Notes: generated from the letters alone by a model not told the origin. A stretch of DNA of 64,000 bases from Diprion similis (GCF_021155765.1 NC_060116.1:13826001-13890000), one strand, 5' to 3'; positions 13,467 to 27,131 are shown, numbered from the stretch's first letter. Numbers and translations are program-made.

Positions 13467-13885
13467 AAGGTGTCCAGTTATTTGTGAAAAAGTAATTCTC
13501 TGAGAATTCCAGCTTTTCCAGACAAGAATCATTATTTATCCAGTTTGTTCTCATGTGCAGAATAAAGTGATAAATACAATAGTCATACGAACAAGAATAT
13601 TCTGTATTTGACTAGAGCACAGCTCATTGCGAGGTGAATTTGTAAGAATTCGCTAGCACGTACAATTTTTAAGAAATCAGAGCTTGGTTCGTGACGATTA
13701 CCTGAAAGTTGAAATAAAAATTTCCTTTCTCACCGTATGGCTAAATTTTTATGAACCTGGGATGAAAATTAGTATATTCCAGATACGACATCAAAATACC
13801 CTGAGTTTTCTAGCTTTTTTCCATGGGATATAAAATTCCCTAAGAATTCCCTGATTCCATAATTTCCATGAACACTGGACACCCT
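13467..13885. mobile_element. MITE-like element with GGTGTCCAG terminal inverted repeats
   Basis: The left end reads AAGGTGTCCAGTTATTTGTG and the right end is its near inverse, with CTGGACACC at 13875-13883. Inside both ends are related AATTCC/GGAATT-type palindromic blocks, for example the self-complementary TTCTCTGAGAATTCC near 13496 and GGGAATTC-type motifs near 13835-13850. The element is about 420 bp and has no open frame, as expected for a non-autonomous DNA transposon. Interspersed repeats with GGTGTCCAG-like ends occur in many insect genomes (general knowledge). I could not define a clear target-site duplication. Confidence 0.6.
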
Positions 13886-14127
13886 GAATAAGATTACACA
13901 TCTTTTCGGTCATCCATACTCTTTCGCCTTTCAATTATCCATTTGAAAAATCTTATCGATAATAATTCACGCATAGCAATTAAATCACGTAGTAAGATTC
14001 TGTGCGTGCAAACGTGCACAAAGCCAAAGTATCAGATAACGGTTATACGCATATTATAACTATAGACAAAATAACGGGCAGTAAAAAAAAGTTTGCATAT
14101 AACTGCATTATCATACGTGTTCATCCG

Positions 14128-14158
<31 letters not shown>

Positions 14159-15409
14159 AGACACATATATCCATATAAATAAAATATCGACACGTAGCCA
14201 ATTTGGCGTGAAATTTATTTTCGGTAGACGGACCATAAACATACGAAATGTTGAAGCGACTTTGGCGCCGCGTTGCGTTTCCACACGTTAAAGTATAGAA
14301 GTTGCATATAGGTGTCGTTTGCTGCGCGCACACACACACAAACACAGAATACAGATACGCGAATGAAATTACGGCCTCAGGCGACTTCTTCGCCTCATCC
14401 CGGTCTCCTCGCAGGGTGTGGCCAATTGCAAACTTCAACCTATACGTGTGTACAGTTGACTCGCGTTAACTTCTCCGCGATCCGAGTGTATGCAGGCTTA
14501 TACAGCGCGAGTGTGTGTGTGTGTGTACGACATGCATAGGTATACGCAGGAGAAATGCGCGTGTGTTGCCGAGTAGGTATCGCGGATTCGCGGGCTCTTT
14601 GCCTCGTCTGCAGATGCTTGTGTTAAGGTACCCATGTGCAGAGTTTTATGCCGAGCGAGTCGCCCTACATGGTAACATGCCCTCGGTTCACCCAGGGCCC
14701 GTGTATCCCTGCAGCGGAACCTTGCGCACCTTTTATTCTTATTCTTATTCTTATTCTTATTCTTATTCTTATTTTTATTCTTGTTTTGGGGTGGCCGATT
14801 TGCTTTGCCGCTCCTCTTACATCTCACGGGCTTCCGTGACGCTCCCCGTTACTCGAGCAGTAAAAATCTTAACGAATTTCAGGAGAGTAGAGAAGACAAG
14901 AGGCGGGAGAAGACAAATAATAAAACAATATTCGGCTTCAATCACCTTGATGAAAAAATTTCTTTTCATCATGTTCCACGATCATCGAAGAAGTCATGTT
15001 TTTCTTCTCTTTTTCGGTATCAATGATTCAAAGAATTCGTCATTCAACATCGAGGATTTTTTTTTCCGGAATCATGAAATTGCATGTTAAATTCAGTGAC
15101 AAGTGTTTTTATCTCCCTTCATCTTCTTCTTCTTCTTTTTCTTCTTGTAGACCGATTATAAGATTTGATGAGAAACGAGGCGTCGCGTCGGGCATATTGT
15201 AACGCCTGTAGCAAGAAGGATAGGATGGAAGCGGCGGCGTTAAATCCTGCCCATCACTGGCCCGAAGGCGTGTGGATATGCGGATGACGGGTGAATAACG
15301 ATAATATTTGATGTTTATTTTTCCATCCACGAAGCTAAGCCATCGGATGAGCTGGTACGAGTACAGCACGCGATGTTACTCGCACTCGACGGTTATAACG
15401 TTATTACAC
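13886..15409. other. Non-coding stretch with CA/TTATTC repeats
   Basis: It holds a (GC)n(CA)n tract at about 14127-14159, a second CA run near 14330, a GT run near 14512-14525, the hexanucleotide repeat at 14733-14780 and a (TTC)n run near 15122-15145. The 191-codon frame at 14515-15090 reads through the hexanucleotide repeat as alternating Ser-Tyr and is not credible as a gene. Confidence 0.5.
14733..14780. repeat. (TTATTC)n hexanucleotide microsatellite
   Basis: About eight tandem TTATTC copies with one late substitution. It produces Ser-Tyr, Leu-Ile and Lys-Asn repeat frames on the two strands. Confidence 0.9.
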
Positions 15410-15905
15410 ATGGATGCGCATGCGGAGGGGCACCTTTATAATTATATTAGTCAATTGCATCGTTCAAGCATCATAAGTGGAACCGGCTTCGGGCTAGGTG
15501 ACGACGTAGAAGAAGACGCTGACTTGTATCCAAACAAACTTCCACGACAATCGTTGATCCTCGATTCTAACCAACAAAATGTGCAGCCTGTACCGCGCAG
15601 CCTCTTGGATCGTATGAAAACGCCCAGACACCATGAGGAATCACCGATCGATCTATCAATCAACCCCTCATTGCTCTGCGTCTCTACTCTCCCAAAAATC
15701 ACTTACGATCATTGTGCAAGAGGTTGGAAATTGAAAGAAAAAAAACACAAAAAGTTGATCGATTCGAGCAGAAGATCGATCGGGATCGGCGGAAGTCTGC
15801 AGGCGTCGAATAACCGGAAGTCGGTAAGGACGTACCGAGTCAAAAATCGAGTACACGAAGCGAGGTTGATTATATCGGTGCTGTAGATAACGTCTCGTCA
15901 AAATC

Positions 15906-15936
<31 letters not shown>

Positions 15937-16279
15937 ATGTAAAATGACAGCTGCAGGATGGCGCGAATTAAAGGGAGAAGATAAAAGAAGAAAACGACTT
16001 TATCTGCAGCGAGTGATCTCTTCCGCGTGGGCGATCCATGGCGTCGCGTCGCGTCTCGTCGACGTGATCCTCGTTAATACCTGCGAACGCCGATAAGTCA
16101 ACGAACATGTTTCTCTTTTTCCCCAATCACATCTCTTTTTATCCCCCCAGGCTTCGTCTCGTTTCCCGCGACCGATCTTTTCTTCCGAACGAGCGGCAGG
16201 GGAACCTGCCGATTACCGTCGTAGTTTCGATCTGATCGTCAGGTGCGACTCGCGCCCGTCTAACGTAACGGTTAGTTAG
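15410..16279 (+). CDS. Candidate two-exon gene, unrecognised product
   Basis: A frame open for 192 codons (15308-15886) contains ATG at 15410. Exactly 138 codons later, at 15824, is a GTAAGG donor in phase 0. A strong acceptor (tttttatccccccag, ending 16150) follows after 327 bp and opens, also in phase 0, 42 codons to TAG at 16277-16279. The model gives 180 aa. The first exon has an acidic stretch (GDDVEEDADLY), a PIDLSI motif resembling the PxDLS docking motif of CtBP corepressors, and a basic Lys/Arg patch. No domain or signal peptide is visible. An alternative second-exon end is a GTGCGA donor after 16242. The minus strand is also partly open here, so a chance frame cannot be excluded; phase agreement at both ends of the intron is the main support. 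Confidence 0.25.
15908..15936. repeat. (GA)n microsatellite
   Basis: About 14 uninterrupted GA units, lying in the intron of the candidate gene 15410-16279. Confidence 0.9.
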
Positions 16280-19200
16280 ACCTTCATTCTGTGACACGGC
16301 TAACCTGCAGCAACCAGGCAGGTACACGCAGCAGCAAACAAGTCACTCGGTTATGCGATATCGTGCCGATAAGCAGCTCCCGTCCGCGCTGCGCACGCCT
16401 TCAGGCTTGCTCAGGACACTCGCGGCGCGATCTAGAGGCTCCGTGCGCATGCGCTGACGCTATCGATGCGCGAACTTCGTTTTCCCTTTCCCATTGCTAG
16501 AGGACTCGGCGAAAAAGAACCGCGATTTCAAATATATTTCGTTAGAGAATAAGTCGATCAATATATGAATAATACACTAAACTGCAGTGAAGAAAATTTC
16601 ATTTGTTCCAGTTACTAGCATTTGCTAAAATAAAATGATTAGGTATCCTTCGAAAAATGATTAAATATTATTCAATTTATAATAGTTAAGAAAAAGTTTC
16701 GTACAAGCGTGGTCGCAATCAAAAAAAATAGTATTGAACAATTGATTTTCGGCGTTAAGAGCTACAGTACTTGTCTTATTTTATTATTTATTTATTTCTT
16801 ATCCAGAACTGTATTTCTCGGTTACGGTAAAAAAGCGAAAATACTTGGGAACTGTATCATAACCGTAACAAAAAAATTTCTCCCGGTGGATAATTACAGC
16901 TGTGGTTATAATTGACGATCTTACACATCGATGAAAAGCGTGTTAACCATACATCAAACATGTATTTCAGGTGCGGATTTGTAGACAATTAACTGTAGCC
17001 CGGAGCCAAAATGATCTCTCGATCCATTAAAATTGTACTACGCGAAAGGCAACGCGATATTTCTCAGTAATAAATTATCAACAATCGAATTTTATGGTCC
17101 CGAATGTGCGTTCCTTGAATTCGATCTCTTCGTTTAGGTAAACGGTGAATATTGACTTTTGGTAGAAAATTCACCTTCATCGAATATCGAATAATCCATT
17201 TCAAGTCTTCGTTGTACCAAATTTTCGTATGAATCAATTTTTCGTCATCATATTTATACCGTGATGAAAAGTTGGCGTAAATCCAGTTGCAGTTCACGCG
17301 CTCGTGAATATAGCATCGCGTGTTTGAAGACTGAATGCTCTTCAGCACGGAACTGCAGAGCAGAGCAGAACACAGCAGCGATATCCGTGACACAGCGATG
17401 CGAAACGCGTGTTTTAACGCCTAACGATCAGAGAGAAACGCCGCGCGTTGCTAAATGATCGGTTTGAATAATGCGAGTGCTGCACCGCGGAAAGATTTCC
17501 GAGAAATTACGATACATATATATATATGTATAAAGCCATAAGATAATCAGGTCGGAAATCAATCCCCCGTCTGTTGCGCTATTTGATTTTTAATAGAAAA
17601 GGATTGATGCAACGACGTAATGTGTATAATCACCCAAGCGTCGTAGACTTGGATTGATTATTATTGCGTTAATCTTCGGTGGTTTACTTTCCGCTATACT
17701 TGAGATTTATATATTACATGAGTAATTTCCAAGAAAGGGTAATAAATTAATTTATACTCTGGGATAATAAATTACGAAGATATGCAGAACTGTGAACGAA
17801 AAAATGATTTTATATATAGAAAAGATGCGAGTTTTAATCAAAACTAGCGCAAATATGGCGGAATAATTTCAGCAGCACTCTTATTTATGCGGTTTCACAT
17901 TACCTATAATGCCCAGGTACATAAAATGACACAGACTGCGCAATATCAGTGATTATACTCCGACCCGAAATGCCGCGCGAAACACGAATAATCTTTTACG
18001 TCATGACAGGGTCATTATCTAGTCACTGTTCGTCAAGCTGACTGACGATGTGAGAGGCTGAAGAGATAATTTTCACATCGGAGAGAGGATTTATGTTTCA
18101 CAATCAAATGCCGGATTGCAGTTTGATCTCGTGACTTATCGCCGTTTCCATTGTGTCTTGGATGCTGTAAACTAAAATCCTTCTCATTGCATGTTTTTCA
18201 TTACGAATGAAAAATGTTAACTATTTTATAATAATATTCTTTTTTGATTTTTGTAAATTATTCTTACCCCCCCAGTTAAATGAATCGACAAATAAAAATT
18301 ATATATACAATTATACAGGTATTATATATATATATGAATACATAAATATTTTTTTTCTCTCTCAATTGCAGTTAACAAAAAGTCTTTTCCTTCTTAGCCA
18401 AGATCATGAACTGTCGTGTTACTTGCTGCGAGATGGAAGTTGCGCATGTATAATAATCCTAATTATTATAACTGCAACCGCGCGCTGCCGAAACATCAGA
18501 GATAATTACTCGGCACACTTATATCGCACCTGTATATTAAATATGAAATGTACGTAGGTTGTTATAATATATAACGCGTGATTATACGCAAGTCACGCAA
18601 CTCTCACATTTTCCCATACCTACGTATAACATTAGGTAGACAATAAGCTACAGCCATCGGCAATAAGATCAATACGCCGTTATTATCGTCCGCTGTATTG
18701 TACTTACATACAATACATACATATAGCGTATAATAAATGGTTATAACAAAGCGTAGGTGTGAAGCCAAAGATCACCCGCGAAACTTAATTAATTGATTAC
18801 CTATACTCGATAAGAGATTGTTATATAGAAATCGGAAGGTGAAGAAAAACGATAAAAAAAAAAAAAAAAAAAAAAAAAAAACAAGAACAAGAAGAATCAA
18901 TTTTTTTATTCACCAGCACCGAATTACCCTGTAGATTAACGCAGAAATTTTTTGCTACGATAACAAAGATTCCCGAAAGTGATTCTTCGTCAATGGGACT
19001 AGTTGTGCAAGTTGCGGACGACGCAGCTTACTTGGAACAAGGTAAAGAAGAAGATAAAGAAGAAGTCGAAGATGCTGCAAGAGCGACTCTCGCGAGATGC
19101 TGGATGCAGTCGAGAAGAAAAGAGAAGAGCGAAGGGGAGGTGAGAAGAAAATGAAGACAAGCAGAAGGGGGGTAACTAGGCCATGTAGCAATTCACACTT

Positions 19201-21790
19201 ACGCCTGTTTTGTAAACACACGTTACGCGTTCAAGCTTATAGGTATGCACTGCAGCATACAAACTGCATCAGGCTTTATACCTATAATATTACTGCTCGT
19301 ACTTATGCAGGTTTATTCTATCGCAATCGGAATAATTCACCTTCGTACAGAGAACGATTTACGATTAAAAATTTCTGCGGCTTATTCACGCGCAGTTTGC
19401 AATGCACGTTCATGTTAACCTGCATACAACGTCGTACCTACATTTCTGCACAGTGCAATTTATACTGTAAACATACGAGAAATTACATTGCGATTAGAAA
19501 AAATTCTGCGTTCAGTTGTTAATGAATTTTGCTTTTTATCCCACAGGCATCTCAATATAACCGACAGATTTAATTAAGGTAAAATTACTTCAAACCTTTT
19601 ATTTTTAATGAAAAAATTTTGTCAGGACGTTTGAACAACTCGACGTCTTAATGTGTACACTGCATGCTTATAATGCGGAAGTGGGAATGATTTGTGTTTT
19701 TTCTATTCATTAGACCGATAATTCCGATGCATTTTATATTACTCAATGCGTAAAATATACATAGAAAATTGATGGGTTCTACGATTTTTTCAATATATTG
19801 TTAAATAGTGATTTTTAAATAGACGCGGAATGGAATTCCCGGTGTTTAACGGCTTGCAGCGGTGCCTATATAAGTATTATACAAACATGCAGCAGAGGAA
19901 CTCGATGGCTGTTTACACTATGCATAGCTCAGCACGTGGTGCAGATTGCAGGGTAAACGCGAGACGATGAACCGCTGCTGCTGCTTCTGGGTCTGAGCTA
20001 GTAGTGAGCTAGTAGTGAAAACTTGCGCCATAGAATTACGTCGACGACGACAGCCAGCCGTCGTCGACGAATTATTCCCACTCGAAAGCTTTTCCTCGTT
20101 CATCATTCGCGCCCACTTTTAAGCTCCCAAGTGTCAAAAAGCAACTTCGGAATAAGATTCGAAAGAAAACATCCTAAGACCGTCGAGAAGTGAATAACGA
20201 TCCGAAAATTTCGTCGCACGTGAATGAAAATTTCAAAGTTAAAAATGCAATTCGGAAAAATTATATAGATAGATGGTTAAAAATTTTTCGTTGCGTTTCG
20301 TTGGGTTAACCGAAGGATAGATTAATCAGTTTGGAAAAAAAAAAAAAAAAAAGTTATGAGAAAGTAAAATAAGAGAAGTAAAAAATTGATAATTAATACG
20401 GCGCACTACATTTAGGCACAAAGAAACTTACCAATATAGGTATATTATTATTACACCAAGTATATTATCCTACGCCCACCGAATTAAGGCCCCTTGAAAT
20501 TTCATGCCTGGCGATAATTAGTTACGACTTAATGATCGTCGTCTAGTATTTCGCGAGTCACTTTACCCAGGTATAATGGACAGCTGGGCGAATGATTGAC
20601 GGTCCGTGTATAAGAAAAAAAAAACCGTTGACAGAGCACCTGACCACTGCTGTTTATACATAATACCCATGTGCCTATACATACATGTATTAAATTAAAT
20701 GTATATATGTATACCTGTAATCTCTACGCGACCACGTAGCCTCCGCCACACCTATGTGTAAATATATGTACACAGAGTGTAGGTATGTACGATATTATGT
20801 AAGGTGACGTACCTTCATCGTACTTTGTACAAAGAACGGCGAGCAATCCCTTGCAATCCGGTTTACATTCGTACGAGTATAATAACAAATACCTAGTTTC
20901 TCGAATGTGATAACAGCCGAGGCGACGTGCTGTCTGGCACATCGGCACCGCCGCCTCTTTTTCATTTCACGAGGTCGAAACGCGTCGTCGCAGGTGTAAT
21001 TAATACGACAAACTGCAGATAACAGAAATCCCGCCTCCTTTCCCCCCTCAAAACGGTGTATTTATATAATAATTATGTACCTTGTATTGTGGATAGTATG
21101 AGAAAATCATTGATTATTTCATAACGTGAGATAATAAGCTATGACAATTTTATATTTTAAACAATTTTTCTTTCATCCGTTACATCGAGACGGTTGAAAA
21201 ATTTAAATTGCCAATTAAAAATTTAATAATTTTCTGCAACCTTTTCTACGGAATTCGTGTTTTATTTTTTATTTTTTTTTTTTCAAGTCTTTCTATACAC
21301 ACACATAAAACTGTATAATGTATACGTCTAGGTGACAGATGAAGAGGGTTAATATAATATTATGCGCACCCAAAATATCAAATTACCGATTATTATCGAC
21401 CTGAATTCCAAAAACTAATTAAGCGGCCAATTAATCCCTCAGAAATTTTAACCACCAGCTACCATCGGAGTCCGTATATATACGTATATAATGAAAAAAG
21501 TTTGCGTGCATATATGCATATAGATGTAACTCGAGACGAGTAAGTCAACGAAGTGTAAAGATGGTGTGCGATACGAGTTTGCGCAGCGATGACGCGCAGC
21601 TCAGGGGTACAAAAAAAAAAAAAAAAACAAGAAAAAACAAAATAAATGAAATAATAATAAGAATCAAGAGGATGAAAAATAAAGATAGGATTGGAAGAAA
21701 AATGAAAGAGAATTGAATAAAAAGTTGCGCTTTTCCGTTTTCCGCCGTATTTTTTTACCCAGCCTTCACCCTCTGGTCTTTATCCTCCAT

Positions 21791-21794
<4 letters not shown>

Positions 21795-21824
<30 letters not shown>
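21795..21824. repeat. (CT)n microsatellite
   Basis: An uninterrupted run of about 14 TC/CT units between A+T-rich flanks. Confidence 0.9.
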
Positions 21825-21830
<6 letters not shown>

Positions 21831-22429
21831 CCGTACAATTATTTATAAATGCATGGTGAAGAGGGCGTTAATTTCACCGAGGCGTTAATTACCTCCACCC
21901 ACGCCCGCGAGGCGCTTCAGCATCTGTTGCTCAACTTCTTCTGAATCATGCACAGGATTTGAGAGATACAACGAAGTGTATACAACACATACAGAGAGAC
22001 ATAGATATAGATATACGCATGATATACATAACAACGAACTAGGCAGCCTGATGATAAAAAAATGCGTCTAAGGTAAGTAGGTAGGCAGGCAGGCAGGTAG
22101 GTACTCGAAAATAAATGTGAATTACATTTTTTCTTTTTTTATCTCAACGCTGACACGCGGAGGCGGATGCGTAAAGAGGCGATAAAACATACGCGACACC
22201 TGTTTGTTCTGTCCACGAACCTCATTTTTCGTGACACAGATAGTCAGCGAAAAATTTAAAAAAACGTAACGCTGTAAAGAGATGAGAGAAAAAAAAAAAA
22301 AAAAGAACAGTAAAAAAAGAAGGAGCCAAAAAATAAAAACAGGTACCTACTTTGATGCCGTAAAGCGCGTGTATTCGTGATCAGTGATCATCAGGTAAAA
22401 TTCTTGAATTTACCGTGCGTATTTGAAAG

Positions 22430-22456
22430 TTAGATTAGATTAGATTAGATTAGATT
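22430..22456. repeat. (TTAGA)n pentanucleotide tandem
   Basis: Five TTAGA units in a row. The unit differs by one base from the usual insect telomere repeat TTAGG, but the run is short and interstitial, so it is treated as an ordinary microsatellite. Confidence 0.85.
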
Positions 22457-22952
22457 AAATGAGATTATACCGACAAATGGAAAAAAGAGAAAAACCGATT
22501 AGTTAATAAGGTTGAATTTTTGCAAGGACGTTGCCATTTTTTTCCTTCATCCTCTCTTCTCTCTTTCTCTACGCTTAATCGCATTTTTTTTTTTCATCTC
22601 TGACACGCGATTCCTTCCGTTACTTTGAGATACGTGACGTATTCTCTTGATATAATATACACACACACACACAGTTTTATAATCAGTATTAATTGGCAGA
22701 TTACAACGCAGCACGATTTCCAACAATTAATATCGCCCGTATGCGTGTAATAAATTCCCAAGAAATGTGACTCATTATTACATTTAAGTACAAAAGTCAA
22801 AATCTATTTACTCTAAGACCTCGTCATTTATGTGTAACCAAATTTGTTGAAGCTATTTTTACTATATTTTCTCATCTAGCCTGTATAAGATTTTTTTCAC
22901 ACTTGGAACGGTTATCTAACCATCGTAATTATTATACAATATCGTCTCGACC

Positions 22953-22983
<31 letters not shown>

Positions 22984-23575
22984 CGCAATTGCACATTAAT
23001 TTATACTAACAAACCTGTCCGTAGAATAAAAAAAAAAAAAGAAAGAAAACAACAACAATAACTCTGAAAGAGAAGGGAAAAAAAAAAAAGGAAATAGGAA
23101 ACGAAAAGAGAGATTAACGAGGAAGAAAACTAAGGAAAAAAAAAAGAAAAAGGAAAAAAGAAAAAAAGAAACGAACTTCGACTCTCCTCCGGGGTTACAA
23201 AGGACGCATTGTGACCGTCCTGGCTGGAGTGCCAGACCGGACTCCACGGTGTGAATATACGTACAACTTGTGTCTGCGTTAAATATGGGGGGTTGTGTGA
23301 GTGAACGGGTTGCATGAAAGCCGGCCAGACACTTCTCCATATGGCATAGGCCAGGCTCTGTTCCCTTAAAAGTTAAACCCCACTCGAAGATCCGACTGTA
23401 AGGAAGTAAGAAAGGAAAGGCCCCCCGAACTCGTTAATAAATACAGCCAACGCAACGGCGCGAGTGCAGCGTCAGAAATCGGTAAAGGACACCTAAAAAC
23501 CGAGTCTAAAACACCATGAGTTTTCCCTCCGCCAGGTTTTATGGCCCCCAAGGGATTTTCACGCCCTCCCAATAA

Positions 23576-23610
23576 CCCCCCCCCCCCCCCCTCCCCCCCT
23601 TCCCTGCCCC
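23576..23610 (-). repeat. C-rich tract; G-quadruplex motif on the minus strand
   Basis: Sixteen consecutive C followed, after single or double T interruptions, by runs of 7, 3 and 4 C. The minus strand therefore carries four or more G-runs with 1-2 base loops, which meets the usual G-quadruplex sequence pattern. Confidence 0.7.
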
Positions 23611-24086
23611 GCCAGAGCCGCGTGGTTAAACTTCTTCTCAATATCGGTAATTAACGCGTGCTCGGTAAGCCACTTCGATAATCACCTGAGATAATAATTT
23701 ACAACGAAGATCATTTTGTACGTACGGAATACGAGAATAAAACTGTCTCGATTTTCTGATAAGAGAATTCGAAAATTTGAGCACGATTTTTTTTTTTTAT
23801 CTCTAATCTCTTCAATGGTATTGAAAATTTAGAAGTAAATTTAGAAATTGGAAAGATATAGAAATTTGGACCAAATTTGAGTTACAAAAAAAGTAAAAAA
23901 TACATTTGAATATACTTGAGAATTGTGAGAATTGTCATGAATTTTACATTTTAACGCATAGCCGTGATTTTTTTCATTATATAACTATAGGTCTATATTA
24001 GATGTATTTTTCTTTTCAATATTCAAAAATTTAATTATCGCAATTTTATAGACATTCCAGTTTTATTTTTCAAACTTCTATTCCAG

Positions 24087-24113
24087 CGTTCGAAGATGGC
24101 CAAACGGAATTCC
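24087..24113 (+). other. Candidate 27-nt microexon or translation-start exon
   Basis: A 27-base segment is bounded by a good acceptor (caaacttctattccag, ending 24086) and a GTAAGT donor at 24114. Within it, GAAGATGGCC gives an ATG in favourable context followed by five in-frame codons (MAKRNS) reaching the donor at a codon boundary. It could be a start-codon exon after a 5' UTR exon, or a microexon. No downstream partner is identified. Confidence 0.2.
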
Positions 24114-26994
24114 GTAAGTTCTTGGCTATCTCGACCGACGCAACCCAACGCGTCGAGCTCGATTTGTCTTCGATCTCGTAAAACACGATGAGGACCAGTT
24201 ACCTACATTTGTTTCGCACTAAAACATCCCGGTTTTTACCGTAGGCGGATACGCAGTTGGTCTGAGGCCGGAGAACCGATAGCCGAGGAATGTGAAACAA
24301 TTACAGGCAAACTTGTTTGAATTTCATTTCCTTATTTTCCTCTCTCTTTTAAAAACAAAATATGAAATATAATACATACATGTATATACCACATGCGCAA
24401 GGAATGATAAATGCTAACTACAATCCTCAAAAAATTTGACGAAATCATTGGATTCCTATTTCCTAATTTAATTCTATGACTGATTGATGAATAATGAAAA
24501 GCGATTTGCAGAAAAAAAAATCGGAAAAAAAGTAAAAGAATTAGATTTCAGAGGCCCCAGATTTTCGGAAATTATTAATAAAACGTGTCTGTGCTTTGTT
24601 TGTCAATTTCTTATTATTATTTATTTATTCTTTTCTACTTCATTGCGAACTACAATCCATCGTGCACACGTGGGAGAGACAAATAGAGATAGATACGTCG
24701 AACTTTGTATTGTGGGGTCAAGTCTGGTCAGAGAGAGATAAACACACATACATTGTGTGCGTGTACATATACATATAGATATTATATATGCATACGAATA
24801 ATGTACATAATAATACACGAGCCGACGGACGGCGGTGAATTGTATTTGATGTGACCAGAGAAGTGAAGTTTGTCGGTGCATCGCAGCCTGCAGGGCGTCT
24901 TTCCTTGCCGCCTTTTCACACACACACACACACACACAAAAGCAAGCAATCGAATCTTTCTATCAGCGTTATTATAACTTTGTGTGCGTGTGACTCTGCA
25001 TGTATTTTACGTAACGATAAGCTCGATTGGACGTGAGAAGCGCGCGTATTACGTGGCTAATAATTCTCATCCTGCGAGTCTGACGTTAGTTGTAAATCAC
25101 AGACGCGGTATAAGTATAATAATAATAATAAATAAAGCTCTGCAACGACGACGAAGCTGCTCATTGCACTTGATACGGGCTTCTCATCCTCGGATTCTTT
25201 AAGGCCCCTCCTGAACTCGCGTGACTTTACAGAGTTCTACGGCCTGACCTGCGCGGCTCGAATCATCATCTCCTCGGCGCTTCGTCGCACAGATTCATCG
25301 TAATTCAGGACAATTATGGTTTACAACTGTTGCCTCAAGTCACGATCAACTCTGTACACATAGTTTGTTAATCGGACGATGTTAACTAAACTCCTCGGCT
25401 CGTTATGCGTATGAGATACGATTATATACGGAAAAGAAACTCCGATATTACAAAATTCACTCTAAAGGCGAGGATGATTTATTTTTATTATTACTGTTTT
25501 TTTTATTTTTTTATCATTATTATTGTACAATCGTGTGCCACAAATTTCGAGACTCTATCTCGACTCCATTTCGAGTCTCCATATAGTAATACGACGTTAC
25601 GACAACTGAACTTGAAGAAATTATACGAATGATTAATTAATTCGGTGACAAAATTGGACGTATCGATTCGGCCTGATTGTGTTTAGGTATATACTTAATA
25701 GCTGCTGGAGGGGGGAAAGTCGCCGGTATAATTACGCGATGCACCGTGAAACGAACGAATGAATGAATAAATGAATAATGCGAAACTAGCCGGATAATAT
25801 ACGACAGAGTTTTAAAACCAAGCGGAAGTTGCTCAGGGCTTGGCGGTATACGTAATACGTTTACATGTGTATGTACATACATAACGTGTGTGTGTGTGTG
25901 TGGGTGTGTGTGTGTGGGTATGGGTAGGTAGAGAAATATCAATTAGCGGCATGTTGAACAACTAATGAGTCCTCCTATCCTGATGCTATTACCTCGTCAA
26001 TGCCTGGCAATTAGACTAACAATCAGTGTTCAAAGTATACAGATACCGGAAACCGGCTCGGAGCATTTTGCGCATTTAAGTTATCTCTCGGTTTAGTCAG
26101 AAATCTAAAAGCTAATATATTTATGTGTTACTAAACGATTTTTGAGAATAAGATAAGAAATAATGAGCGTGAAATCCGTGTGTAATACCTATTGACAAAC
26201 AATTTGTCCGTCAGTATTATATTGCTTAGTTAGACGGATTCGAAAAGAAAAAAAAATGCAATCGATCGTCCATTAGACTCCGATCGTCCCACTTTCATAT
26301 AATCTGCATTCTTTAAATTTAATGTCTATGATCTTGTCGAACAACTTTGTGTCAATTTTCGAAACAGAATTAGAAATTGGATATTCCTTAATACTTCTTT
26401 TTTTTTTTTTTATCCCATCTCGTTACGATCTCGTATTTATATTATACGACTGCTTTAGGAATCTTCATCAAAAGTTGGGCAAAAGCAGAAGCAAAAAAAA
26501 AAAGAAAATGAAAATAAATAAATAAAACACTGATTGTATAAATTATACTACGATATATAATTACCATAAAAAATGAAGATCAAAGTTTAGAAAAGGAAAA
26601 AGAACATATCCACAAACAGAAAAAAAGAAAAATCAAGTAAATCCACGTTGAAACGAAACATGGGAATAAACGCGAGTAAACCGGAAGAGAAGAGATCTGA
26701 AAAAGCGGTGTTAAACATCCTGACATTGGAAGGATCGCGCGTGTTTCCGGTCGTGATACGGTAATAACTCATCAACGAGGGTAAATATAGTGGAGGTAGA
26801 GGTTGAATCGCGTATCTCGTACCTACGTCGTACACGAGAGCACCGCCCGCCGCCTTCGGCTTGGCAAAGGTACGGGGTATATAAGTATAAGTGGTCAGGG
26901 CGTGCATACGGCAGGCAATCGGCCTAGGTATGAGAGATCTCGTGACGACCGACGACGACGCGAAGCTGCCTTGCCCCGGGCGAGAAAGTAGGCA

Positions 26995-27042
26995 GAGGTG
27001 GAGGTGGAGGAGGAGGTGGAGGAGGAGGTGGAGGTGGAGGTT
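26995..27042. repeat. (GGAGGT)n / (GGAGGA)n minisatellite
   Basis: Tandem GGAGGT and GGAGGA units on the plus strand. The minus strand reads as Thr/Ser or Leu/His repeat frames, explaining the long frame at 26587-27060. Confidence 0.85.
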
Positions 27043-27129
27043 CGGATCCTTATGTACCAATGTAGTAGGTATATGATACAGATGCGCATACTTGTTTACA
27101 TGACAACCATAACTACGCTAGACTAGTAC

Positions 27130-27131
27130 AA

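Larger units (their letters stand above)
16280..24086. other. Non-coding gene desert with simple repeats
   Basis: No gene is recognised. Content includes poly-A at 18854-18881, (TA)n near 17516-17528, a (CT)n run at 21795-21824, GTAGGCAG-type tandem repeats at about 22076-22102, a TTAGA tandem at 22430-22456, poly-A near 22953-22980, and a purine-rich block at 23025-23170. The C-rich tract at 23576-23610 is listed separately. Frames such as 19097-19522 and 22996-23340 are low-complexity or lack splice context. Confidence 0.5.

Noticed and set aside
14515..15090. 191-codon plus-strand frame
   Set aside because: Its length comes from reading through the TTATTC hexanucleotide repeat.
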